Source: Candidatus Moraniibacteriota bacterium (GTDB lineage Bacteria; Patescibacteriota; Minisyncoccia; Moranbacterales; UBA11712). Taken from it: 45,113 nucleotides of DNA. Position numbers and translations under genes: made by a program. The stretch lies in assembly GCA_028695025.1 (NCBI GenBank), contig JAQVJV010000006.1, forward strand, positions 1 through 45,113. Direction: 5' to 3'. Position 1 is the first letter of the stretch. Each line of letters begins with the position of its first letter. Under the pieces are notes generated by a model that was not told the DNA's origin, did no database searches, and saw only the letters and a list, made by a program, of their open reading frames with translations. Of the stretch, positions 27,753 to 37,792 are shown in pieces.

Positions 27753-29669
27753 TCAATCTATCGTCTTCTCCTCAATATCAATCCGCTTTTCATTCATCGG
27801 CATTCTTTTCACGAAAAACGGCCAGAAATCAATGTCTATTTTTTCAATCGCGTCGAAATTTTTGGAATAATTTTGGGCGTCCGAAGAAGTTTTTCCAAGG
27901 ATCCCTTTTCGGAAATTTTCCGCGTCGAAACCCGATCCGATTGTTGCTGTGGTTTTCGCTTGAAATTCAAGGCTTTTGTTCTCAAAATTCGCTTCGGAGA
28001 GGATATAATCTACAGGCTGGTTGAAAAGGATATCGCTCGAATTCACGCCGGATTTCACCAAATCATCGCGCATGAGATTCTTGATTTCCGCCTCATCGAC
28101 GGAAAGCACTGAAAGTTTCACCTTGGCCGAGGCCGTCAGCTTGTCCTTTTCCGCCCCGATATCTTCCGAAACCGTGATTCCGGAAACATCCGTTTTGATC
28201 GCATTGTCAAATACTTTCCGGCCGGAGGGCAAATTTTCTTTCGCAAGCTCCGCCGCTTTTTCTTTGGCATCGGTTGCCAATTTCTCCCGGGCAGACGCGA
28301 TGTCTTGAGCCGTCACCATTTTTCCGTCGCCTTCCGACCCTCCCGCCATTGCTTCCGTTGATTTCGCATAGAATTTTTCATATTTCGACGATCCTTTGAA
28401 TCCGACAATTTTGAATTCCGCCGGATCGATGTTGTAGCTGTCTCCCGCCTGGTCGGCAACCACCTCCACCTCGATCGCCCCCGGCTTCACCTCGCCGTCC
28501 ACTTTCGAAAATCCCGGCACAACTACATTTTTCGTTATCCGGAATATTTTTCCATCCGTCGTTTCGAGCCGGGTTGTCGCCACCAGCGGCTGGCTGTCCG
28601 AACTGTACTCGTTGTATATCACCACTTTTCCGCCTGCTTTGGTCCCGCCTTTCACTGCTCCGGTTGAATCGAACTCCTCGCCAAAATCAGTGGTTATTTC
28701 ATCATATTCGGCCTTGATCGGCTGGCTGCCGGAATTTTCGGCATCAACATCCAGCGAAACCGGCTTCTTGTCGCTTTTGAGCTGGATATAAACCGTCGCT
28801 TTGGGAAGAAAATAGGAGGCAAGCGCCACCGCCGCCAAAAAAACAACAATCAAGCCAAAGAAAAGAAAGAATTTTTTTGCGCCACCGCCCACCTTTTCAG
28901 TTTCAAGAATTCTTTCTTCTTTCCGGTTTTTTTTGAAAAATTGGTCGGCTTTTTTGATGGAAACCTGGCTGATCTTCGGAGGAGCAACGTTCGATTCGAC
29001 ATAGGATTCAGACACAGTATCAGTTTCCCGAATGACAATGTCCGGTTCCGGTTCCGGCTTTTTTTCCGGCGGTTTTTCTTTTGTTTTTTTTCTTTTTGTG
29101 GCCGCTTTTTTTCCGGCAACTATATCCGACATGCGGACAGACGGCTTTTCCGATTCCGGTTCCAACTCGTTTTCCATTTCATATTTGGCAATTTTTTCAA
29201 TCTCCCGCTTGGCTGTTTTTGTGTGGACTATTTTTTGGGACGCTTCAGAAGCCGCCATATTTTCCGCCGCAGCCGATCCGCTTCCCGCCGCAAAAAAACT
29301 GCTTGTCCCCACCTCACCATCTTTTTCCAGCTCTTCTTTGATAGCTTCCGCCTCGTTTTTATACATCGGTTCGTAATCATCTTCTTCGGTTTCCGACTCT
29401 TCCAGGAAAATATCGTTGTCAGCTTTGGTTTGCGCCAATATCCCGGCTTTTTCAATGAGTTTTTTTCCGAACTTGTCCTGCGTGACGATCAAAAGCTGTT
29501 TTTTCTGGCGATCCGCTTCTTTTTTTAGCAAGCGCAAATTGACGATTCCCTGAAGGATCAAAGCGTTTTTCGGAGCAATGAGGATGATTTCTCTTGCCTG
29601 GGTTTTTTTCACCCGGTCGATTATGGAAGTGATTTCTTCGTCAATGTCGATATAGAGGGTTTTGTGCAT
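27753..29669 (-). CDS. Large hypothetical membrane protein, cytoplasmic Rossmann-like N-terminus and extracytoplasmic C-terminus
   Basis: N-terminal 'TREIILIAPKNALILQGIVNLRLLKKEAD'-type region; central TM 'FFLFFGLIVVFLAAVALASYFL'; long extracellular part. Confidence 0.6.
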   Translation of the reverse strand: MHKTLYIDIDEEITSIIDRVKKTQAREIILIAPKNALILQGIVNLRLLKKEADRQKKQLLIVTQDKFGKKLIEKAGILAQTKADNDIFLEESETEEDDYEPMYKNEAEAIKEELEKDGEVGTSSFFAAGSGSAAAENMAASEASQKIVHTKTAKREIEKIAKYEMENELEPESEKPSVRMSDIVAGKKAATKRKKTKEKPPEKKPEPEPDIVIRETDTVSESYVESNVAPPKISQVSIKKADQFFKKNRKEERILETEKVGGGAKKFFLFFGLIVVFLAAVALASYFLPKATVYIQLKSDKKPVSLDVDAENSGSQPIKAEYDEITTDFGEEFDSTGAVKGGTKAGGKVVIYNEYSSDSQPLVATTRLETTDGKIFRITKNVVVPGFSKVDGEVKPGAIEVEVVADQAGDSYNIDPAEFKIVGFKGSSKYEKFYAKSTEAMAGGSEGDGKMVTAQDIASAREKLATDAKEKAAELAKENLPSGRKVFDNAIKTDVSGITVSEDIGAEKDKLTASAKVKLSVLSVDEAEIKNLMRDDLVKSGVNSSDILFNQPVDYILSEANFENKSLEFQAKTTATIGSGFDAENFRKGILGKTSSDAQNYSKNFDAIEKIDIDFWPFFVKRMPMNEKRIDIEEKTID

Positions 29670-29691
29670 AAAAACTTGTGTTGGTTGGAAA

Positions 29692-30990
29692 TTAGTTCTG
29701 CATCATTTTGACAGCCCGGCGAAGCATCGAAGACATCACTTTTTCTTCGCCGACAAACTCAAGCGCCAAATTGGCAAGCCCCATCGGAGTTATATCCTGC
29801 GGATCCTTGAGCATATTGGTCGTATCTTCGATATTAGCCACATCTTTCGGCTGCAAAAAACTCACCGAAGGGGCTTTCGCAAATGACAAATTCTTGATCC
29901 AATTCCCGCTCAAAAGAGACTTCCGGATTCCGGGAAGCGCCGACCCGCCGCCGCAAAGAAGAATCCTCGGCGGGAGAAGGCCGCCCTCCGAATATTCCGA
30001 AAGGGAAAGTTCGATGCCATCCAGCCAAACCTGGCAATCCTCCTCGAATATTTTCTCGAGCCGGGAACTGATTTCCCTATTCAATTCCCCGCGCCCGTAT
30101 TTCATTTTGAGCGCCTCCGCTTCGTCGAAGTTTATGTTGAGTTCCTGGGCCAGCCTCTTCGTGAAAGCCCTTCCTCCCAAAGCAAACATTTTTGTGCCCT
30201 CCAATCCGCCGTTCCGCACCACCGCCACGTCCGTCGTTCCGCCACCCACGTCGATGAAAATCGTACTGAAATCCATATTGTTTTCCAGCCCCATGGAACG
30301 CGCCACGGCATACGGCTCCGCAGCAATGCTCAACAGTTCCAGATCCAGCTCCTGAGCGATGGTTTGGAGCGCTCCCAGATGGACCATCGGCGCGTGCGCA
30401 TTGAAAATTCCAATGGAAACATCCCGGCCCTGAAAACCCAGCGGGTTCGTCACGCGATATCCGTCGATCCGCACATCAACAATCGCCGCGTTGATCAACT
30501 TCACGTCAATTTCATTATGTCCCGTTTCCCAAGCGATTTGCTGGCGAATTTTGTCGAAAGCTTTCCATTGGACTTTTTGGATGATATTTTTGAGCTCCGG
30601 AAGATCGATGCGCGTTTCCGGCTTCAATCTTTCATAATGCACGGTTGTCGTCGATCCTTTCACCAGTTCTCCGGCGATTCCCATAATCGTCTGTTCAACT
30701 TTTTTCACGCCTGCCATTTCTTCCGCGATCCCGATTGCTTTTTCACAAGACGCCACCACGCCCCCGATGTCACTCACCGCGCCGGACTGCATATCGCCCA
30801 GCCTTTGCCGCACCCTTCCCACTCCCGTGACAACCCCCCTCTCTTCGTTCTCATCCACCTTGAAAACCAAGGCTTTGACCACCTCCGTTCCAATGTCAAG
30901 CGAAAGCGCGTAGTTGCCGACGCTCTTCCGCCCCATCATTTTTGAAAACAATCCCATGGTTTTTTTATAATTATAACTTTTATTTCCCAA
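29692..30990 (-). CDS. FtsA-like actin-family ATPase
   Basis: 'YALSLDIGTEVVKALVF', SHS2-like insert, 'TIFIDVGGGTTDVAVVRNG', 'ILLCGGGSALPGI'; true start may be internal Met. Confidence 0.85.
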   Translation of the reverse strand: MGNKSYNYKKTMGLFSKMMGRKSVGNYALSLDIGTEVVKALVFKVDENEERGVVTGVGRVRQRLGDMQSGAVSDIGGVVASCEKAIGIAEEMAGVKKVEQTIMGIAGELVKGSTTTVHYERLKPETRIDLPELKNIIQKVQWKAFDKIRQQIAWETGHNEIDVKLINAAIVDVRIDGYRVTNPLGFQGRDVSIGIFNAHAPMVHLGALQTIAQELDLELLSIAAEPYAVARSMGLENNMDFSTIFIDVGGGTTDVAVVRNGGLEGTKMFALGGRAFTKRLAQELNINFDEAEALKMKYGRGELNREISSRLEKIFEEDCQVWLDGIELSLSEYSEGGLLPPRILLCGGGSALPGIRKSLLSGNWIKNLSFAKAPSVSFLQPKDVANIEDTTNMLKDPQDITPMGLANLALEFVGEEKVMSSMLRRAVKMMQN

Positions 30991-31034
30991 GCTGACAATT
31001 TTTTGACTGCCGGGTGGAAATTGATTAAGATATA

Positions 31035-32024
31035 GTGAGCCGTATGACTGAAGAAAAATTGGAAAAAATATATCGCGTCCTCCGAATTTTCATTTTTGCG
31101 ATCCCACTCATCGTGATCATCGCCGGACTTTACCTGGCGCTTTTTCCGGTGGATATATATCGCTCCTATCCGGACAAACCCAAGCTTTCTGATTTCGACA
31201 TCACAAAAGAAGACGGGAAAAACACTCTGTCTTTCGGAGTTTTTCCCGCCCGTGAATACCGCTATATAAACCTGGCCATGAATCTCAAAGATTCCAGCAG
31301 TTCCGACTGCAAAAAATCGGGCGTGAGCGTGAGCCTTGCCCGAACATACAAAGCCTTTCTCTATCCGACCGGCGACCCTATCGCGAACGACGGCCAGTTG
31401 CATGATTTTCTTTTCCAGGACAACAAAACCCCTTATCCCAGCGGAACCCTCCTCCACCTCAAAACCACCGACCAGGTTTTTCTCCTCACTGACGGAAAGA
31501 AAATTCTTTTCCCCAGCCCGGAAATTTTCACCGCTTTTGGTTATAGCTTCGACAATCTGGTGGATGTGGACCAATCCGTCATCGACCAGCTTCCCGACGC
31601 AGACCAAAAAACCTTTTCGCGATCAATGGACCATCCGGACGGTACCTTGTTTGAAGCTTATCCTTCCCATTCTCTTTTTTTGGTTTTTCAGGGGAAAAAA
31701 TATCCGATCGAAGACAAATCCATGGTTGAACGGATTTCACCCCGGAATTATTCTATTGTCGTAAATGACTATGATCCGGCTGATATCTTGAAGTGCGAAT
31801 CCGAAAACAAATCCGGGCGTGTTTCCTGCCATTTTGACGGGTCGCAAATATCCAAAATCGGAAGATACTACTATTTCACCGTTGATTTTCCGGCTGATTG
31901 CTCGATTGGAAAAGTCCATCCGGAAAATTCGACCATCAGTTTTTATTCCGAACGGTCACTCGCCACCGTAAAAGATTCCTTGAAGACAATTGCCGCTTCC
32001 GTCCTGAACCGCTATTTTTATTAG
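31035..32024 (+). CDS. Hypothetical membrane-anchored protein
   Basis: 329 aa, N-terminal TM 'IFIFAIPLIVIIAGLYLALFPV'; divergent from the FtsA-like gene. Confidence 0.6.
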   Translation: MSRMTEEKLEKIYRVLRIFIFAIPLIVIIAGLYLALFPVDIYRSYPDKPKLSDFDITKEDGKNTLSFGVFPAREYRYINLAMNLKDSSSSDCKKSGVSVSLARTYKAFLYPTGDPIANDGQLHDFLFQDNKTPYPSGTLLHLKTTDQVFLLTDGKKILFPSPEIFTAFGYSFDNLVDVDQSVIDQLPDADQKTFSRSMDHPDGTLFEAYPSHSLFLVFQGKKYPIEDKSMVERISPRNYSIVVNDYDPADILKCESENKSGRVSCHFDGSQISKIGRYYYFTVDFPADCSIGKVHPENSTISFYSERSLATVKDSLKTIAASVLNRYFY

Positions 32025-32041
32025 GACTTATCCCAAAAACC

Positions 32042-32422
32042 ATGTATCAAAAATTTTTCTTCAAAATTGCCAAAGACTTGCTGGTTTCGCTCATCATTTC
32101 CTATTTTGTCCTGCTTATTCCGGAACTCATCCTCCCCGGGATCGTCAGCTCCCACTTCGACCCGAAATATGTCTTGATTTCCATCCTTCTTCTGGGAATT
32201 GTTTTTTTCAAGCTGGATCCCGGTGGCAGCGCTCAAAAAAAGCCTGAAAACGCCAAGTTTCAGGCCATATCGCGCAACCTCATCAATGTGATTCTTTTTA
32301 TCATTATCATAATGCTTATCTTGAGCCTTTATAAGATGAAATTCTGGGAAATTGCCGTGGTTGTTTCCGTTTCCGTTCCGCTTCTCATCAGCATGGAGAA
32401 GATGTTTATCCGGGAAAAATAG
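32042..32422 (+). CDS. Small hypothetical membrane protein
   Basis: ATG at 32042 (MYQKFFFKIAKDLLVSLIISYFVLLIPELILPG); about 3 hydrophobic segments. Confidence 0.6.
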   Translation: MYQKFFFKIAKDLLVSLIISYFVLLIPELILPGIVSSHFDPKYVLISILLLGIVFFKLDPGGSAQKKPENAKFQAISRNLINVILFIIIIMLILSLYKMKFWEIAVVVSVSVPLLISMEKMFIREK

Positions 32423-32428
32423 CCCGCG

Positions 32429-33544
32429 CTAACCCGCAAACCATTCAAGCGTTTCTTTCGCGCACTTTTCCCAGGAAAATTGTCCGGCCCTATCAAGGCC
32501 TTTTTTTATTAAGCCTTCTTTCAACTCTTTGTTTTGCAAAATTTCTAATATTTTTTCAGCCATATCTTGCGCGTCTTGAGGATCGAATAGCTCGCCAAAT
32601 CCTTCAGTAATTTCACGTAAACTTGAATTGTTCGCTACCGCAACCGGCGTCCCGCACGCCATTGCTTCAAGCACCGGCAAGCCAAAACCCTCATAGAGCG
32701 ACGGAAGCGCGAAAAGTTCCGCGCCAGCAAGAAGTGATGGCAAATCTTTTGTCGAAAAATGACCTGTCATGACTGCGCCGGGTGTTTTTTCCATTTCGGC
32801 CACAATAGGCCCCGCAAGCCATCCCGGAGCGCCGGCGATGACCAGTCCCAAATTCTCCCATTGTTTTTGTTTTTTTATAATTTCAAACGCTTCAAGCAAT
32901 TTTCCAATATTTTTCCGCGGCTGGATCGCTCCCGCGAAAATGATATATTTTTCAAAATTCATGCCGTATTTTTTCTTCACCTCTTCAATTTTTTCAAGAG
33001 ATATGTTTTCCCGAAACAAATCTTTGTCATAGCCGTGATAGATCACTTTTATTTTCTCAGCATTCACATTCGGATAAAACCGCAAAATATCATCCTTGGT
33101 CGATTGGGAAATAGCAATCAGCTTATCCGCGTGATTCACGGCAAAATCCGTGAAAAAGTTGAGGCGGCGGAGATCCTTCTTTTCAAAATGATTCGGAAAA
33201 AATTTGAAGGCAAGGTCATGGATCGTCACAACGGTTTTTGTTTTTTTGGAGCGAAGGGCCGGAAGCGAGTGCATCGGCATCCAAAGAACATCCGGCTTCT
33301 TGCGAAGAATTTCCAATGCAAAAGCCGTCTGCGTCCACCAAAAGGGAAAGGCTATTTTCTTGATTTCGTAGTTGGAAAATCTCGGAAATTCAAGTTCCAG
33401 ATTGAAGTTATTTTTCTTGTGATATATCAAAAAACGGCCTTTTTCATCCAAAAGGCCGAAATTTTTGAGAAGGTTGGAAATATAAACACGCGTCCCATCT
33501 ATGCGGGCATGATCAAGATCGGCAGCGTTGATGGCGATTTTCAT
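32429..33544 (-). CDS. Glycosyltransferase, GT-B (GT4) family
   Basis: 'KYIIFAGAIQPRKNIGKLLEAF', 'LFALPSLYEGFGLPVLEAMACGTPVAVANNSSLREI'. Confidence 0.92.
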   Translation of the reverse strand: MKIAINAADLDHARIDGTRVYISNLLKNFGLLDEKGRFLIYHKKNNFNLELEFPRFSNYEIKKIAFPFWWTQTAFALEILRKKPDVLWMPMHSLPALRSKKTKTVVTIHDLAFKFFPNHFEKKDLRRLNFFTDFAVNHADKLIAISQSTKDDILRFYPNVNAEKIKVIYHGYDKDLFRENISLEKIEEVKKKYGMNFEKYIIFAGAIQPRKNIGKLLEAFEIIKKQKQWENLGLVIAGAPGWLAGPIVAEMEKTPGAVMTGHFSTKDLPSLLAGAELFALPSLYEGFGLPVLEAMACGTPVAVANNSSLREITEGFGELFDPQDAQDMAEKILEILQNKELKEGLIKKGLDRAGQFSWEKCAKETLEWFAG

Positions 33545-33550
33545 CTTGGA

Positions 33551-34411
33551 TTAGCAAAATATTTTTTGGGTATATTCCTTCAGCTCTTTTCCAATGTCTT
33601 CGCGCTCCACCGCATAGGCCATGACGGCTTTCAGATAATTCAGAGGATCTCCCGTCGTGAGCCACTCTCCGCCTTCGACTTCCTTGGCCAGAAACAATCC
33701 CCCGCTTTGGACATATTGCTTGATTGCGTCCGTTATCCACAGCTCGTTTCCCTTCCCAAGCGCTGTTTTTTTCAAGACATCAATGATTTCCTGGTTGAGG
33801 ATCATCCGGCCGAAATCGGCCAACTGCGACGGCGCTTCCTCAATAGACGGCTTTTCGATTATATCTTCAATCTCATTGCTTCCCTCCCGGAGCTTCACTA
33901 TTCCGTATCGCACCACGTCTTCTTTCGGAACTTTTTGCACCCCGATCATGGGCTTTCCTGTTTTTTCAAACTCATCAACCATCTGCTTCGCGAAAGATAC
34001 TTTCGATTTCACCAGATCATCCCCCCAAACGAAGACGAAAGGCTCGTCATCAACCAGGCTTGCCGCCGTCAAAACCGGGGTTCCGTTTCCATAAGGCCCC
34101 TTTTGGCGGACATAAATAAAATTGGCCATTTCGGAAATACTCCGCACCTCTTCCAACTTTTCTTTTTTGCCGGCTTTTTCCAGTTCATTTTCCAGCGCCC
34201 AAGAATGGTCAAAATGGTCTTCGAGCGGTTTTTTGTCCCACTTGGTAACCAAAATTATATCCTCAATCCCCGCTTCGACCAATTCCTCGACAACCAGCTG
34301 GATGATCGGCTTGTCAATGATCGGTAGCATCTCCTTCGGCATTGCTTTGGTTACGGGCAAGAATCTGGTTCCTGATCCGGCAACAGCCACAATCGCTTTT
34401 TTCACTTTCAT
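33551..34411 (-). CDS. galU: UTP-glucose-1-phosphate uridylyltransferase
   Basis: 'KAIVAVAGSGTRFLPVTKAMPKEMLPIIDKPIIQ', 'EYLTTGDPLNYLKA'-type C-terminus. Confidence 0.93.
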   Translation of the reverse strand: MKVKKAIVAVAGSGTRFLPVTKAMPKEMLPIIDKPIIQLVVEELVEAGIEDIILVTKWDKKPLEDHFDHSWALENELEKAGKKEKLEEVRSISEMANFIYVRQKGPYGNGTPVLTAASLVDDEPFVFVWGDDLVKSKVSFAKQMVDEFEKTGKPMIGVQKVPKEDVVRYGIVKLREGSNEIEDIIEKPSIEEAPSQLADFGRMILNQEIIDVLKKTALGKGNELWITDAIKQYVQSGGLFLAKEVEGGEWLTTGDPLNYLKAVMAYAVEREDIGKELKEYTQKIFC

Positions 34412-34457
34412 TGTTTTTTGGATAAAAAATTAGGCGCCAAAACCCGGGCGCGAAAAA

Positions 34458-35273
34458 CTACGTCAGTTGCTTTTTGGCAATGGCCTTTAGCTCGGCGTTG
34501 AATTCTTCAACCGCTTTTTCGATCTGGGGATCAAATTTTTTGTATATCTCTTTTTCTTTCACGATCCTTCCCGCTTCCAAGAGCGAATCGAAAGTTCCGG
34601 CATCCAGCCACTCCCCCTCAAACTCACTCACCCGAAGCTCGCCTTTTTCAAGATAGAAATTATGAAGAGAGGTTATCTCGATTTCCCCGCGCCCCGACGG
34701 CTTGGCTGTTTTTGCCGCTTCAGAAGCCCGGCCGTCAAAAATATAAAGGCCCGGAATGGCAAAATCACTGATCCATTCCGCCGGCTTTTCAACAATTTGG
34801 ACGGCTTTCCCCGTTTTATCGAACTTAACCACGCCATATCGCTCCGGATCAGGCACTTTTTTGGCAAAAATATGGCCGCCGCCCTCGAAATCCCGGATGG
34901 TTTCCGAAAAATCATCCTCAAAAATATTATCCCCCAAAATCATCGTCACGTCATCGCCATCGATGAAATTTTCCCCGATGATGAAAGCGTCGGCCAGCCC
35001 CCGCGGGACGCTTTGCACTTTGAATTCGATATGCACGTCTTGGCGTTCGAAAATCCGCCCCAACAGGTTCAAAAATTGGCCGGAATGATCCGGCGAAACG
35101 ATGATCAGAATTTCCCGGATGCCGGCCTTCACCAAAATATTCAATGGATAAAAAATCATCTGGCGGTTGTAGACCGGTAAAAGTTGTTTCGAAGTCGTCG
35201 CCGTCAAAGGAAAAAGGCGCGTTGCTGTTCCTCCCGCAAGAACTATCCCTTTCATTTTTTTCTCACTTGCCAT
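34458..35273 (-). CDS. rfbA: Glucose-1-phosphate thymidylyltransferase-like nucleotidyltransferase
   Basis: 'KGIVLAGGTATRLFPLTATTSKQLLPVYNRQMIFYPL', 'EGEWLDAGTFDSLLEA'; in rml cluster. Confidence 0.88.
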   Translation of the reverse strand: MASEKKMKGIVLAGGTATRLFPLTATTSKQLLPVYNRQMIFYPLNILVKAGIREILIIVSPDHSGQFLNLLGRIFERQDVHIEFKVQSVPRGLADAFIIGENFIDGDDVTMILGDNIFEDDFSETIRDFEGGGHIFAKKVPDPERYGVVKFDKTGKAVQIVEKPAEWISDFAIPGLYIFDGRASEAAKTAKPSGRGEIEITSLHNFYLEKGELRVSEFEGEWLDAGTFDSLLEAGRIVKEKEIYKKFDPQIEKAVEEFNAELKAIAKKQLT

Positions 35274-35282
35274 ATTTTTACT

Positions 35283-36152
35283 TCAAGAATTATGATATTT
35301 TTCCAGATATTCGGCCAGCGCAGATGAATAATTCCTCAAAAGTTTCAGCTTCGTATTGAGAAGAACTGAAGATTTCGGCCGTTTTGCGGGACGCGGAAAT
35401 TCCGCAGAGCTCACCGGGACAACTTCGACCTTGGTTCCGGAAAGCTCGAACAACTTGAGAGCCGCTCCATACCAGGTGCACGCCCCTTCATTTACAACAT
35501 GATATATCCCGAACGGAATCTTTTCTTCAATGATTTTCTTGGTTTCGAGAGCCAGGTCCGGACAATAGGTAAAACAGCTTTTTTCTTCGTCAACTACTTT
35601 TAAGGTGTTGTTGTCTCGCGCCAACAGAAGCATCGTGTCAAAAAAACTTTTTTTCGACATTTCCGACCTTCCAGGCGCGCCAAAAAGCTTTGAAGTCCGT
35701 ATAAGATAATATTTATCTGTATTTTTCTGGACTTCCTGTTCTCCCAAAAGTTTCGACCGGCCGTAGTTATTGACCGGATTCGGCTTATCGTCTTCTTTAT
35801 ATTCCCCCTTTTCTCCGTCAAAAATATAATCACTCACATAGTGCACCAGCGGAATTTTCTTCTCTTTGCAAATTTTGGCAAGGAGCCCCGGCCCATATCC
35901 GTTGATTTTTTTGGCCAGCTCGAATTCAATCTCGTCCGCCTCGCAACGGTCTACTGCGTTATAGGCCGCCGCGTTAACAACCGCATTCGGTTCGATTCGA
36001 TCAATTTTTTCACGCAAATTCTCTTCTGATGCAATATCAATTTCTCCGCGATCATAGCCAAAAACTTCCCAATTCATATCCCGCTCGAAAACTTTCACCA
36101 ACTCCTGGCCAAGCATGCCTTGCGAGCCGATGATCAAAATTTTATTTCCCAT
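35283..36152 (-). CDS. rfbD: dTDP-4-dehydrorhamnose reductase
   Basis: 'ILIIGSQGMLGQELVKVFE', 'VVNAAAYNAVDRCE', 'VSDYIFDG' (SDR). Confidence 0.88.
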   Translation of the reverse strand: MGNKILIIGSQGMLGQELVKVFERDMNWEVFGYDRGEIDIASEENLREKIDRIEPNAVVNAAAYNAVDRCEADEIEFELAKKINGYGPGLLAKICKEKKIPLVHYVSDYIFDGEKGEYKEDDKPNPVNNYGRSKLLGEQEVQKNTDKYYLIRTSKLFGAPGRSEMSKKSFFDTMLLLARDNNTLKVVDEEKSCFTYCPDLALETKKIIEEKIPFGIYHVVNEGACTWYGAALKLFELSGTKVEVVPVSSAEFPRPAKRPKSSVLLNTKLKLLRNYSSALAEYLEKYHNS

Positions 36153-37146
36153 ATTGTTTTTCGTAATATTTCAAATATTCTCCGGACTTTATATCCCTCC
36201 ACCATGCTTCGTTCGCTTGATACCACTCGACCGTCTTTTTCATCCCGGTATCAAAATCCGTTTTCGGCTCCCATCCGAGTTCCCGTTTGATTTTCCCAAA
36301 GTTGATGGCATAGCGCCGGTCGTGCCCCGGCCGGTCTTTCACATATTCTATCATTTCTTCATCTTTTCCCAAAATTTCGAGAATTTTCCGGGTTATCCCG
36401 ATGTTCGGCTTTTCGCAGTCTCCGCCCACGCAATATGTTTCGCCAATTTTCCCGTCGTGGATTATTTTGTCAATCGCCCCGCAGTGGTCCTCGACAAAGA
36501 GCCAGTCGCGCACCTGCGTTCCGTCGCCGTACACCGGAATTTTTTTTCCTTCCAGGAGATTTGTGATGAAAAGCCCGTGCAATTTTTCCGGAAACTGGAA
36601 AGGGCCGTAGTTGTTCGAACAGTTGGAAATTGTCACCGGCAATCCGAAAGTATGGAAATAGGCCCGCACCAAATGGTCAGATGCCGCCTTTGAAGCGCTG
36701 TAGGGGCTCCTGGGGGCGTAAGGCGTGCTTTCATTGAACGCAGGGTCGCCCGGCTCCAGATGGCCGAAAACTTCATCTGTTGAAACATGATGGAACCTTT
36801 TTCCGCCCGCGTTTTTTGCCGCTTCAAGCAAATTGTGCGTTCCAACCACGTTCGTACGGATGAAAGCGGCGCTGTCGAGGATCGAGCGATCCACATGCGA
36901 TTCAGCAGCAAAGTTGACGATTACATCAACGTCTTTCACCAGATCGCCCACCAGTTTCTTGTCGGCAATATCCCCTTTCACGAATTGATAGTTTTGATTT
37001 TTTTCAATGTCCCGGAGATTTTCCAGATTTCCGGCATAAGTCAAAAGATCAAGATTTATAACTTGATAGTCAGGATATTTGTTGAGGATATGACGGACGA
37101 AATTTGAACCGATGAATCCCGCTCCGCCGGTGATGAGTAATTTCAT
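36142..37146 (-). CDS. rfbB: dTDP-glucose 4,6-dehydratase
   Basis: 'LLITGGAGFIGSNFVRHIL', 'FAAESHVDRSI', 'VSTDEVFGHLEPG', 'YSASKAASDHLVRAY'. Confidence 0.96.
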   Translation of the reverse strand: MKLLITGGAGFIGSNFVRHILNKYPDYQVINLDLLTYAGNLENLRDIEKNQNYQFVKGDIADKKLVGDLVKDVDVIVNFAAESHVDRSILDSAAFIRTNVVGTHNLLEAAKNAGGKRFHHVSTDEVFGHLEPGDPAFNESTPYAPRSPYSASKAASDHLVRAYFHTFGLPVTISNCSNNYGPFQFPEKLHGLFITNLLEGKKIPVYGDGTQVRDWLFVEDHCGAIDKIIHDGKIGETYCVGGDCEKPNIGITRKILEILGKDEEMIEYVKDRPGHDRRYAINFGKIKRELGWEPKTDFDTGMKKTVEWYQANEAWWRDIKSGEYLKYYEKQYGK

Positions 37147-37151
37147 ATTAG

Positions 37152-37697
37152 CTAAAACGGAGAATTAAATTCACGGAACCCTTGCAACTTTTGGTCTTTT
37201 TCCGAAAGGATCGGATTTTTGATCGGCCAGTCGATTCCAAGATCCGGGTCATTCCAAGCCAAGCCGGAATCCGATTCCGGAGCATAGAAATTATCCACCT
37301 TATACATAAACTCCGTATTTTCCTCAAGTGTGAGAAAAGCATGCGCAAACCCGCGCGGCACAAACAGCATTTGGGCGTTCTTGTCCGACAGCTCAAAACT
37401 TTCCCATTTGCCGAAAGTCGGGGAATTTTTGCGAAGATCCACGATCACATCCAGAACTTTTCCATGCGTCACCCGGACGAGTTTCGCCTGCGCATTGGGC
37501 GGCAATTGAAAATGAAGCCCGCGCAAAACGCCTTTTTGGACGGAAAGGGAGTGATTATCCTGCACAAACCGTGCATCAACGCCAGCTTCCGCAAATTTCT
37601 TTTCACTGTATGTTTCGAGAAAAAATCCCCGCTCGTCACGAAACACTTGCGGAACAATAAGATAGGCTCCTTCAAGAGAAGTTTCTTTAAATTCCAT
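37152..37697 (-). CDS. rfbC: dTDP-4-dehydrorhamnose 3,5-epimerase
   Basis: 'DERGFFLETYSEKKF', 'QDNHSLSVQKGVLRGLHFQ', 'PRGFAHAFLTLEE'. Confidence 0.96.
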   Translation of the reverse strand: MEFKETSLEGAYLIVPQVFRDERGFFLETYSEKKFAEAGVDARFVQDNHSLSVQKGVLRGLHFQLPPNAQAKLVRVTHGKVLDVIVDLRKNSPTFGKWESFELSDKNAQMLFVPRGFAHAFLTLEENTEFMYKVDNFYAPESDSGLAWNDPDLGIDWPIKNPILSEKDQKLQGFREFNSPF

Positions 37698-37792
37698 ATT
37701 CCTATCCTACTCCAAAAAGCCAAAAAAATCAAAAGAGCGCGGAGTAATCCGTGCCCTCGTCTTTTATCACAATATCTTAATATCCCAATTCT

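Noticed and set aside
32759-34327. 522-aa plus-strand ORF
   Set aside because: Antisense to the glycosyltransferase and galU genes, which have clear family motifs; shadow ORF of codon bias.
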